From assembly GCA_001443455.1 (NCBI GenBank), contig LDXO01000005.1, positions 1 to 64,000 of the forward strand: a DNA stretch of 64,000 nucleotides. The letters run 5' to 3'. Positions 22,693-33,624 of the stretch are shown here, piece by piece. Origin of the DNA: Deltaproteobacteria bacterium CSP1-8 (GTDB lineage Bacteria; Desulfobacterota; Deferrimicrobia; Deferrimicrobiales; Deferrimicrobiaceae). Below the pieces are notes generated by a model. It was not told the origin of the DNA. It was given only the letters and a program-made list of their open reading frames with translations, and did not search any database. The position numbers were made by a program, and so were the translations under genes. Each line of letters starts with the position of its first letter. The stretch's first letter is position 1.

Positions 22693-22714
22693 CCCTGTTC
22701 CACGTGGAACAGGG
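22693..22714. promoter_or_regulatory. parS centromere site, mnmG-mnmE spacer
   Basis: CCCTGTTCCACGTGGAACAGGG, perfect 22-bp palindrome containing TGTTCCACGTGGAACA (22696-22711). Confidence 0.92.
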
Positions 22715-22737
22715 ATATAAAACCCTTTTTCTTTCCA

Positions 22738-24156
22738 CTATTTTCCTATGCAAAAGGATCTGAAGATGGCGCTTAGCACCTCTTCGGGGGCGATCTCCCC
22801 GGTGAGTTCGGCAAGCGCCTGGGCCGCCTCCCGGATGTCGGCGGCCAAAAATTCCAGGGAAAGGTCTCTCCCGGCCGCCTCCTGGGCCCGCCCCAGGGCG
22901 ACGTCCGCCTTCCGGACCGCCTCGAGATGGCGCAGGCGGGTGAGCGGCGCCTCGGCCATTATAGCATCCTCCTCCGGACCAAGATCGCGGGCGATCGCCC
23001 GGAGGAGCGCGCCGACCCCCTCCCCGGTCTTCGCCGACACCGAAACCGTCGCCTTCCGGCCGGAACCGCGGAAAAGGGCGCCCTCCTCGACAGCGGGCAA
23101 GTCCTGCTTGTTGAGGAGGACCAGGTGGGGGCGGTCCGCCACCTCCCGGTACGCTTCGAGGTCCCCCTCGTGCACAGGCCGGCTTCCGTCGAGGACGAAC
23201 AGGGTGAGGTCCGCCCCGGCGATGATCTCCCGGCTCCGCCGGACCCCTTCCCGCTCTACCGGGTCTTCCGCTTCCCGCAACCCCGCCGTGTCGACAAGCC
23301 GAAGCGGTACCCCCGACAAGGATATTTCCCCGGAGAGATAATCCCGCGTGGTCCCCGGGATCTCCGTGACGATGGCCCTTTCTTCCCCCAGGAGGCGGTT
23401 GAGCAGGCGCGACTTTCCCACATTGGCCACTCCCGCGATCGCCACCGTTGCCCCGTCCCGGTATCGGTGGCCACGGGCGTATGATTCGAGGCACCGCCCC
23501 GTTTTTTTCCTTAATTCTGATACCCGTTCTTTAACTTGATCGTTGCTGACAAGAGGGATGTCGTCGTCGGAAAAGTCGATGGAGGCCTCCAACAGCGTAA
23601 GAAGGGACACGATCTGCCCCCGCAACGGGGAAATCGCCTCCCGGATGCCTCCCCGGAGCTGCCGGAGGGCCGCCCGCGCCGCTCCGTCCGTCTTGGCCGT
23701 TATCAGGTCGGCGAGCGCCTCCGCCTGCGTCAGGTCCATCTTGCCGTTCAGGAAGGCGCGTCGGGAGAATTCCCCGGGGGCTGCGGGAACAGCACCGAGA
23801 GCGCACGCTGCGGCTGCTGCCCATTCCACGAGCACGGGGTTCCCATGCAGATGGATCTCTGCCACGTCCTCTCCCGTGAAACTTCTCGGCGCCGGGAAGA
23901 AGACGACCAGGCCGGAGTCGATCTCCTCTCCCCTGCCGTCCCGGACCGTGCACCGGGTAAGCGCACGCGATGGGACATGGGAAGGATTCACCCCGGTCAT
24001 GCGGCAGGCGATGGGAAAGGTTTCCGGGCCGGAGAGGCGCAGAATGGAGACCGCTCCGGAGCCGGCGGGAGTGGCAGGGGCCACGATCGTCGTCACGTCG
24101 CCATCATCCGCCTCCCCCCGTTTCGTCGCGCGAGCCCGGGGCCGTTGGTCGTCCAC
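22738..24156 (-). CDS. mnmE: tRNA modification GTPase MnmE/TrmE
   Basis: TIVAPATPAGSGAVSILRLSG; GVANVGKSRLLNRLLGEERAIVTEIPGTTRDYL; C-terminal FCIGK. Confidence 0.98.
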   Translation of the reverse strand: MDDQRPRARATKRGEADDGDVTTIVAPATPAGSGAVSILRLSGPETFPIACRMTGVNPSHVPSRALTRCTVRDGRGEEIDSGLVVFFPAPRSFTGEDVAEIHLHGNPVLVEWAAAAACALGAVPAAPGEFSRRAFLNGKMDLTQAEALADLITAKTDGAARAALRQLRGGIREAISPLRGQIVSLLTLLEASIDFSDDDIPLVSNDQVKERVSELRKKTGRCLESYARGHRYRDGATVAIAGVANVGKSRLLNRLLGEERAIVTEIPGTTRDYLSGEISLSGVPLRLVDTAGLREAEDPVEREGVRRSREIIAGADLTLFVLDGSRPVHEGDLEAYREVADRPHLVLLNKQDLPAVEEGALFRGSGRKATVSVSAKTGEGVGALLRAIARDLGPEEDAIMAEAPLTRLRHLEAVRKADVALGRAQEAAGRDLSLEFLAADIREAAQALAELTGEIAPEEVLSAIFRSFCIGK

Positions 24157-24196
24157 GGGTTCCTCCTTGGGGAGCGGGGAGCCCCCTGGCCCCTGT

Positions 24197-25876
24197 TTAC
24201 GCCCGGGCCGCCTTTTCCGCTTCGGCCTTCCGGTTCTGGATCAGTTGCTGTCCGATGGAAAGCAGGTTGTTCACCAGCCAGTAGATCGTCAGTCCCGTCG
24301 GGAACCCCCAGAACATGAAGGTGAAGATGACGGGCAAAAAGAGCATCATCTTCTGCTGGGTCGGGTCCATCCCCGCGGACGGCGTCAGCTTCTGCTGGAA
24401 GAACATCGAGACCCCCATGAGCAGGGGAAGCAGGCGGATCGGGATCGTGTACCCCGCCACCGCGATGTCCCACAGGAGCTCGGGGGCGGACAAGTCGTTG
24501 ATCCAGAGGAAGAACGGGGCGTGCCGGAGCTCGATCGCCACGAGGAGCCCCTTGTAGAGCGCGATGAAGACCGGGATCTGGAGGAGCATCGGGAGGCAGC
24601 CGCTCATGGGGTTGATCTTGTACGTCTTGTAGAGATTCATCATCTCCTGCTGCTGCCTCGCCTTGTCGTCCTTGTACTTCTCCTTGATCTTGTTCAGGAT
24701 GGGGCTTAGCTCCTGCATCTTCTTCATGGAGGCCATCGACTTCTGGGTGAGGGGGTAGAAGAGGATCTTGATGAGGATGGTGAGAAGGATGATGTCGATC
24801 CCGTAGTTTCCCGTCACGCGGTTGCTGGCGGTGAGCACCCAGACGAGGGGCTTGGCGATGATCGAGAACCATCCGTAATCGACCAGGCGCTCCAGGCCCT
24901 TGCCGGTGGCCTCGAGGAGGTTGTACTCCTTCGGCCCCATGAAGGTCCGGACGGAGAAGGAGACCACCTCCCGCGGCCCGAGAACCACCGGGGAACCGGA
25001 GAGGGCGATCCGGATCCCCTCCGTCCCGAGCGGTGAGACCTGCTCGAGACTCCACTCCTTCCCGGGGATGGCGATCAGGGTGAAATACTTGGCGTCCGCG
25101 GCCGCCCATCGCACCGGGACCTTGTCGATCCCCCCCTTCGCGATCTTCTTCAAATCGAGCTGCTCGATCTTTCCTCCGGAGTCCGCGACTGCCCCCAGGA
25201 AGGAATAGGAGTCGCCGCCCAGCTCTCCCGCGAAAACCTGGGAAAGCTCGATCCCCGGCTTGAATCGCAAGGATCCCGGCGTCCCGTTGGTCACTTTCTG
25301 GTCCACCTCGAAATCGTATCCGCCGCCGGTGAAGGTGTACTCCCGGATGATGTGGACTCCCCCCGCGGATTCCCAGGACAGGGAGACGGTCTTCTTCTCC
25401 CCGGCCGCGACGGACAGTTCGCCGGGCGCGTTCGAGGCGAAGACCGGCTGCGGCGGAAAGGCGGGCTGGCTCTCCGCGAGGTACAGGTCCAGGGGAAGCG
25501 GGCGCAACGACCCGGAGCCGATGATGTCCAGGGGTTTTCCCTTCGGCCCGGTGCGATCGTTGTACCTGCTCAGGGTAAACGACTGGATCCCGCCCCCGGC
25601 GGTGGTTACGGTAGCGATGTAGAGAGGGGTCCGCACGGTGATCCACCGGAGGGGATTCTCCCGGCCGGGGATAAGCCCCTCGGACGCCGGAGAAGGGGGC
25701 ACGGCGAGGGCCGGGGCTCCTGCGGCGCCGGCTGCATTGTCCCCCGATCCCGCCTTCGCCGCATCCTGCCGCTGCGCAGGCGGGGGGGCCTTGGACGGTT
25801 CGGGAGCGAACAGACGCTGGTAGGCCAGCAGAATGATGATCGAAAGGACGATCGCCAGTATCATCCTTTTTTCCAT
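24197..25876 (-). CDS. yidC: Membrane protein insertase YidC
   Basis: MEKRMILAIVLSIIILLAYQ start; C-terminal Oxa1/YidC domain. Confidence 0.97.
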   Translation of the reverse strand: MEKRMILAIVLSIIILLAYQRLFAPEPSKAPPPAQRQDAAKAGSGDNAAGAAGAPALAVPPSPASEGLIPGRENPLRWITVRTPLYIATVTTAGGGIQSFTLSRYNDRTGPKGKPLDIIGSGSLRPLPLDLYLAESQPAFPPQPVFASNAPGELSVAAGEKKTVSLSWESAGGVHIIREYTFTGGGYDFEVDQKVTNGTPGSLRFKPGIELSQVFAGELGGDSYSFLGAVADSGGKIEQLDLKKIAKGGIDKVPVRWAAADAKYFTLIAIPGKEWSLEQVSPLGTEGIRIALSGSPVVLGPREVVSFSVRTFMGPKEYNLLEATGKGLERLVDYGWFSIIAKPLVWVLTASNRVTGNYGIDIILLTILIKILFYPLTQKSMASMKKMQELSPILNKIKEKYKDDKARQQQEMMNLYKTYKINPMSGCLPMLLQIPVFIALYKGLLVAIELRHAPFFLWINDLSAPELLWDIAVAGYTIPIRLLPLLMGVSMFFQQKLTPSAGMDPTQQKMMLFLPVIFTFMFWGFPTGLTIYWLVNNLLSIGQQLIQNRKAEAEKAARA

Positions 25877-26145
25877 CGATACCTCGTGCCGAAGATGTGG
25901 ATGCGCCTCGGTTCCTCCACCCCCCCCGGATGAAAGGGGTGGCACCGCACGATCCGCCGCATCCCGTCCAGGATGCCCAGCAGCGCGCCGTTCAACCGAA
26001 GGGAGCCGATGATGTACTCCGAGCAGCTCGGATAGAATCGGCAACAATTTCCGAGGTACGGGGATACCAGGCGCTGGTATCCCCTGAGGAGACCGATCAG
26101 GATGTCTCTTGCCTGCACAGGGAAGGCTCCCCCTTTTTCCCCCAA
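25861..26145 (-). CDS. yidD: Membrane protein insertion efficiency factor YidD
   Basis: LLRGYQRLVSPYLGNCCRFYPSCSEYIIGSLRLNGALLG. Confidence 0.95.
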   Translation of the reverse strand: MGEKGGAFPVQARDILIGLLRGYQRLVSPYLGNCCRFYPSCSEYIIGSLRLNGALLGILDGMRRIVRCHPFHPGGVEEPRRIHIFGTRYRWKKG

Positions 26146-26501
26146 CGTCGTTCGATCGCGGGAAGGAGCTCGGCGGACACCGACGCGAGATCCGCGTCCC
26201 CGGGGGCTTTCCGCACCACGATGGCCGTTCGGGTCCCCGCCGGGAAGACGCTCTTGTTGAGCCGGTAGAACTCCCGGAGGAGTCGCTTCAACCGGTTCCG
26301 GACCACCGCGGACCCTACCCGCCGTCCGACGGAGATGCCGATCTTCCTTGCGACGGGCTCGCCCTCCGCCCTCGTTCGAACGCGGCAGTCCCGGTAGATG
26401 GTATAGTGCGCCGTGGACGCGCGCATCCCCATGCGAACCACCTGCCGGTATTCGCGGTCGGTGCGAAGGATCTCCTCCTTGGACAGCCGGAAACCCCCCA
26501 C
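26097..26501 (-). CDS. rnpA: Ribonuclease P protein component
   Basis: KIGISVGRRVGSAVVRNRLKRLLREFYR. Confidence 0.95.
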   Translation of the reverse strand: MGGFRLSKEEILRTDREYRQVVRMGMRASTAHYTIYRDCRVRTRAEGEPVARKIGISVGRRVGSAVVRNRLKRLLREFYRLNKSVFPAGTRTAIVVRKAPGDADLASVSAELLPAIERRWGKKGEPSLCRQETS

Positions 26502-26531
26502 CCGCGCTTTGGCCTGTCCGATCCGGATGGG

Positions 26532-26684
26532 TTACTTCTTGCCGCTGACCGAGACGGCGAGCCGCTTCCGCCCCTTCGCGCGGCGGCGGGAAAGGACCAG
26601 CCTGCCCGCCGGAGTCGACATCCGCCGGCGAAATCCGTGGGTTCGCAGCCGCCGCCTGTTGTGCGGCTGATAGGTGCGTTTCAT
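26532..26684 (-). CDS. rpmH: 50S ribosomal protein L34
   Basis: [50 protein letters not shown]; 50 aa, below ORF-track cutoff. Confidence 0.97.
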   Translation of the reverse strand: MKRTYQPHNRRRLRTHGFRRRMSTPAGRLVLSRRRAKGRKRLAVSVSGKK

Positions 26685-26801
26685 CTACGGGCCACTCCTT
26701 CCTTGGAACAAACGGCTTTCCCTGGAAATTAGATAAGATATTTCTTTTGTTCCGCCCCTGTCAACCTCAATTTCCCTTCTCCATGGTACACTGCGCTTGC
26801 C

Positions 26802-27719
26802 ATGAGACGAACCCGTCCGGTGCGGTTTTCTCCCCTGCGCCGGCTCCTTTCCTTTCCGCTTCTGCGGGCCGGGAGGAAAAGGGGGGTTACCCCTCCTTCC
26901 GAGGAAGAACTCCTGTTCGAGCTTGCAGGCCACAACCCGGGAAACCTCCTCTTCGGCCGGTTCGGGCCGAAGGAGATCCGGGATCGGATCCGGGGTGCGG
27001 GAATTCTCGAGGGGCTCGCGCGCAGGGGATACCACGAACCTCTCCTTGCGCTCGAGTGCGGAGACCCGGAAGACCAGCGCGTAGGCCTGTACGCCGGGAA
27101 AAAGTCGCGGGACCGCCTCCTCATGGAGGTGCGTGTTCAGATCCGCTCGTTCCGCCCGGGGAGGCAGATCGGGCCGTTCTCGAGGGAGACCGTCTTCCGG
27201 ATTCTTTTGATCCACTGGCTCGTCCTATCCGACCCGGAACGACCGTTTTCGATCGACCGCCCCCGGCTTCCCGGCCAGGAGCGGCCGGGCCTGGGGCTCG
27301 TGTCGGAATGTTTGTCTCTCCTCCTGGGAATCGGGAGGGAGTTTCCGCTCGACGGCGTGCTCGACGTCCCCGACCACTTTCACACCGCCTGTTTCTACGC
27401 CCGGAAGTTCCGGTTCCTCGACCCGCAGGCCGAGGGGAGGTTCCTGGCGATGGTGCGGGATCTCAAGGGGATCCCCCTTGCGCTCGCCTCGGAAGCCGTC
27501 CAGGAGGGGTGCCTGGTCAACTGCGACACCGGCATGCCGCTTCCCTGGGAGCCGGCCGAGCAGGTGATGCCGTTGCGCGATCCCCTGCGTCGCTATCTTC
27601 GATCCCCCGGGTACCGGCGCGTCCGCGACGAGGTCAGATCGGGCCTCCGGGTGGCCGTGGACTGGGATCGCTATCGGGAAAAAATCGCCCCGATTGGAGG
27701 CCCCGGAAAATATCCTTGA
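26802..27719 (+). CDS. Uncharacterised 305-aa protein between rpmH and dnaA
   Basis: Intact ORF, first plus-strand gene at the divergence point; no family recognised. Confidence 0.7.
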   Translation: MRRTRPVRFSPLRRLLSFPLLRAGRKRGVTPPSEEELLFELAGHNPGNLLFGRFGPKEIRDRIRGAGILEGLARRGYHEPLLALECGDPEDQRVGLYAGKKSRDRLLMEVRVQIRSFRPGRQIGPFSRETVFRILLIHWLVLSDPERPFSIDRPRLPGQERPGLGLVSECLSLLLGIGREFPLDGVLDVPDHFHTACFYARKFRFLDPQAEGRFLAMVRDLKGIPLALASEAVQEGCLVNCDTGMPLPWEPAEQVMPLRDPLRRYLRSPGYRRVRDEVRSGLRVAVDWDRYREKIAPIGGPGKYP

Positions 27720-27744
27720 TTCTCGTTTTCGCGGTATGGTACCC

Positions 27745-27776
27745 TTCCCTCGCCTCAAGCACCGCAGGCGAGGGAA
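27745..27776. terminator. Stem-loop just downstream of the 26802-27719 gene
   Basis: TTCCCTCGCCT-N10-AGGCGAGGGAA, 11-bp perfect stem; no T-tract, so terminator role is uncertain. Confidence 0.45.
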
Positions 27777-27872
27777 TACTCCCACTCCCAACGGGGAAAC
27801 AGGCAAGGGACGCACGGTGAAATAACCCGGGGGCAACGAATATATCTCTCTGTTTTTCAAGTTGTTTTTGTC

Positions 27873-27892
27873 TTTTCCACAGCTGTGGATAA
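27873..27892. promoter_or_regulatory. DnaA-box pair upstream of dnaA, candidate oriC element
   Basis: TTTTCCACA (27873-27881, one mismatch) facing TGTGGATAA (27884-27892, perfect inverse of TTATCCACA). Confidence 0.7.
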
Positions 27893-27996
27893 CCATGTTG
27901 GCAACTCCTTGGCAAAAACGAGCTTAACCGCTGGACAATGAATACATTTTCCCCTCTTTTCTCCGTTTCGCGATACCGAGGGAGGCAGGCCAACAG

Positions 27997-29349
27997 GTGA
28001 CATCCCGGGCGTGGGAAACGGTCCTCTCCCAGCTCAAGAGCAAGGTGAGCGACCAGGTGTTCGAAACCTGGCTGCGTCCGCTTCGTTTCGTTTCCCGCGA
28101 GGGTTCCCTGATCCTGGTGGCAACTCCCCACAAGTTCTTCAAGCAGTGGATTGAGGAAAACTACATGCCGCAGCTCGAGGAGGCGGCGCGCAAGGAGCTT
28201 GGGAAAAACGTCTCCGTCGAAATCGTCGTGGGAAGCGAGGAGGAAGGAGAGGGGGAACGGACCGTCCACGCCCCCGATTTGTCCCTGGATGGCGGGGTAG
28301 AGGCAAAACCGGCGAAACCGAGGATGCACAACGGGGAGCTGAATCCGCGGTACACGTTTGATCGTTTCGTCGTGGGCGCAGGGAACCAGTTCGCTCACGC
28401 CGCCTGCTTCGCGGTGGCGAACGACCCCGCCAAGAGCTACAACCCGCTTTTTATCTACGGCGGTGTCGGGTTGGGCAAGACCCACCTGCTCCACGCCATC
28501 GGAAACTTCATCCAGGAACAGCGCTCACGCGTCCGGATTTCCTACATAACCTCGGAAAAATTCACGAACGAGCTCATCTTCTGCCTGCGCACAAACCGGA
28601 TGCCCGACTTCAAGGAGAAGTACCGAAACGTCGACATGCTTTTGGTCGACGACGTCCAGTTCATCGCGGGAAAGCAGCGCACGCAGGAGGAGTTTTTTCA
28701 TACCTTCAATGACCTGTACTCCTCCCGGAAGCAGATCGTCGTGTCCAGCGACAAGTTCCCGAAGGAGATCCCCGATCTCGAGGAGAGGATCCAGTCCCGC
28801 TTCGAGTGGGGACTCGTGGCGGACATTCAACCGCCGGACCTGGAGACGCGACTCGCGATCCTGAACCGGAAGGCGGAGGCCGACCAGATTCCGCTTCCCC
28901 CGGACGTCTCCCTCTTTCTTGCCACCATGATCAAGAACAACATCCGGGAGCTCGAGGGGTCTCTCATCCGGATCGGGGCGCACGCTTCCCTTACCAAGCG
29001 AGAGATCAACATGGACCTGGCGCGCGAGGTGCTCTCCCGCCTGGTGGAATCCTCGGTGCGCGAGATTCCCCCGGATACCATCCTGAAAGTCGTTGCCGAG
29101 CATTTCGGCGTGAAGGTCTCCGATCTGCGGTCCGGGCGCAAGCATAAGGTGGTCGCCTTCCCGCGGCAGATCGCCATGTACCTCATGCGGGAGATGACCC
29201 ATTGCTCCTTTCCCGACATCGGGCAGCGCTTCGGCGGCCGGGATCATTCCACCGTCATGTACGCCGTAAAAATGATAGGGATAAAAACGAAAGAAGATGT
29301 ATCGTTAAGAAAGAGCATCGAGGCGCTGCGCAAGGCGATCAATGGATAA
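27997..29349 (+). CDS. dnaA: Chromosomal replication initiator DnaA (GTG start)
   Basis: NPLFIYGGVGLGKTHLLHAIGN; C-terminal GGRDHSTVMYAVKMI. Confidence 0.98.
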   Translation: MTSRAWETVLSQLKSKVSDQVFETWLRPLRFVSREGSLILVATPHKFFKQWIEENYMPQLEEAARKELGKNVSVEIVVGSEEEGEGERTVHAPDLSLDGGVEAKPAKPRMHNGELNPRYTFDRFVVGAGNQFAHAACFAVANDPAKSYNPLFIYGGVGLGKTHLLHAIGNFIQEQRSRVRISYITSEKFTNELIFCLRTNRMPDFKEKYRNVDMLLVDDVQFIAGKQRTQEEFFHTFNDLYSSRKQIVVSSDKFPKEIPDLEERIQSRFEWGLVADIQPPDLETRLAILNRKAEADQIPLPPDVSLFLATMIKNNIRELEGSLIRIGAHASLTKREINMDLAREVLSRLVESSVREIPPDTILKVVAEHFGVKVSDLRSGRKHKVVAFPRQIAMYLMREMTHCSFPDIGQRFGGRDHSTVMYAVKMIGIKTKEDVSLRKSIEALRKAING

Positions 29350-29464
29350 CCCTGTGGATGGATTGCGGATGGATCGTTTTTCCCCGGGTTCCGGCGCAAA
29401 GCCGCAAGGATTGCGCGCAGGTTGCGCTCCCGTTTTCCGGAAGGAGAACACGACCTTCCGTATG

Positions 29465-29519
29465 CTATCCACAAATTCACATCCTCTACTGCAACTACGA
29501 TCTTTTTTAATATTAAAAA
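29465..29519. promoter_or_regulatory. dnaA-dnaN spacer with near-consensus DnaA box and AT-rich palindrome, candidate DUE or second ori element
   Basis: CTATCCACA at 29465-29473; TTTTTAATATTAAAAA palindrome at 29504-29519. Confidence 0.5.
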
Positions 29520-29535
29520 GAAGAAGAGGGTGACG

Positions 29536-30678
29536 ATGAACTTTACCGTGGACCGTGACCAGTTTGAGGGGATCCTATCCCGAATCCAGGGAGTGGCGGA
29601 GCGGCGACACACGATGCCGATCCTGTCGCACACGCTCCTCACCGCGGGTCCGAAGGCGGGACCGACGGGGAGTCCGGGGCTAACCCTTGTGGCCTCCGAC
29701 CTGGAGATCGTCATCCGTTGCTCGCAACCGCTGGATGTGGTCGAGCCCGGCTCCCTCGCTCTCCCGGCGCGGAAGCTGTTCGACATTGCGAAGGTCCTTC
29801 CCAAAGGACCCGTCACGCTCATGGGACGCGAGGGGAACTACGTGGAAATCTCCGCGGGTCGAGGCCATTTCCGCCTGGCGGGCCTGGGGAGCGAGGAATT
29901 TCCGGAGATGCCGGAGCGTCCCAAGGGAAGACCCGTCGCCGTGGATTCGGAGACGTTCCGCAAACTGGTGGACCGCGTGAGCCCCTTCGCGACGGGTGAC
30001 GAGACGAGGTACAACCTGTCCGGAGTCCTCCTGGAGAAACAGGAGGAGGAGGGGAAGACGATGCTCCGTATGGTGGCAACGGACGGCCACCGGCTTGCGA
30101 TCGCGGACGGGGAGGCCCCGAACCTCGCGGGACTCCTGGGGGAAAGGCGCGTGCTTGTCCCGAGAAAAGGGCTGATCGAGATCCGGAAGCTTTCCGACGG
30201 GGGGCCGGGTTCCCTCGAGCTGTCCGCCACGGAGAAATTCCTCTTCGCCGGGAAGGGGGACACGGAGGTGTGGGTTAGGCTTCTCGATGCGGATTTCCCG
30301 GATTACCGGCAGGTCGTACCCAGGGAGAACCGGATTGTCGCAAGCATCCCCCGGGGCGCATTCCTGGATGTCCTGAAACGGGTGAGCGTCATGGCTCCGG
30401 ACAAGGTGAACAGCGTCAGGCTCTCGTTTTCGGGAAAGCAACTGGAAGTCTCCACCAGCAGCCCGGACCTCGGGGAAGCGCGCGACCTGCTGCCGATCGA
30501 GTACGAGGGGCCAACGGTCAAGGTCGGGTTCAACGGCCGGTATCTTCAGGATGCCCTCGGCGGGATCTCCGAGGACACGGTCCGCATGGAGCTGAAGGAC
30601 GAAATCTCCCAGGTGATCGTGCGACCGGCGGCCGAGAAGAACTACCTCGCCATCATCATGCCGATGAGGATTCTGTAG
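29536..30678 (+). CDS. dnaN: DNA polymerase III subunit beta (sliding clamp)
   Basis: MNFTVDRDQFEGILSRIQGVAERRHTMPILSHTLL; C-terminal IIMPMRIL. Confidence 0.97.
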   Translation: MNFTVDRDQFEGILSRIQGVAERRHTMPILSHTLLTAGPKAGPTGSPGLTLVASDLEIVIRCSQPLDVVEPGSLALPARKLFDIAKVLPKGPVTLMGREGNYVEISAGRGHFRLAGLGSEEFPEMPERPKGRPVAVDSETFRKLVDRVSPFATGDETRYNLSGVLLEKQEEEGKTMLRMVATDGHRLAIADGEAPNLAGLLGERRVLVPRKGLIEIRKLSDGGPGSLELSATEKFLFAGKGDTEVWVRLLDADFPDYRQVVPRENRIVASIPRGAFLDVLKRVSVMAPDKVNSVRLSFSGKQLEVSTSSPDLGEARDLLPIEYEGPTVKVGFNGRYLQDALGGISEDTVRMELKDEISQVIVRPAAEKNYLAIIMPMRIL

Positions 30679-30717
30679 CGAAGAGATTTTTCCTGCCAGA
30701 ACCGATCCGTAGTATAA

Positions 30718-33210
<2,493 letters not shown>

Positions 33211-33229
33211 GGGTTGATTCTCTCCGGAT

Positions 33230-33256
33230 TGCGCATGACCTGACGAGTCATGCGCA
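33230..33256. terminator. Hairpin downstream of gyrB
   Basis: TGCGCATGAC-CTGACGA-GTCATGCGCA, perfect 10-bp stem; no T-tract. Confidence 0.45.
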
Positions 33257-33624
33257 TGAACCGGCAGGAATTCGCGCATCACCAGTCGGTCGAAACTTGG
33301 CGCTGCGTCTCGTAATGAAGGTCTCGTGCCGGGCCGACGCCCTGAGGCGTTTCCCCTCCCGGTGCCAGGCGCTCGCGGGCGGCTTCCTCTCCGCTACGCT
33401 CGCGACCTGCGCCCGCTCGCTGCCATTCCGCTCGACGCGATTTTCCCCTCGCTCCATAGGCCGCTTCGAGGAATCCCCCGCTGTGCCCCTTGGCACCGGG
33501 AGGCAGGTACGGATACGTTGCCAGATTCTTGTTTTTTTCAAGACGTGTTCGGTGGGGACTCGTACGCTGGCCGGGCACCGAGCTTCTCCCGGACGCCGCA
33601 TTCGGCAACAAGGTCGTCGGATGT

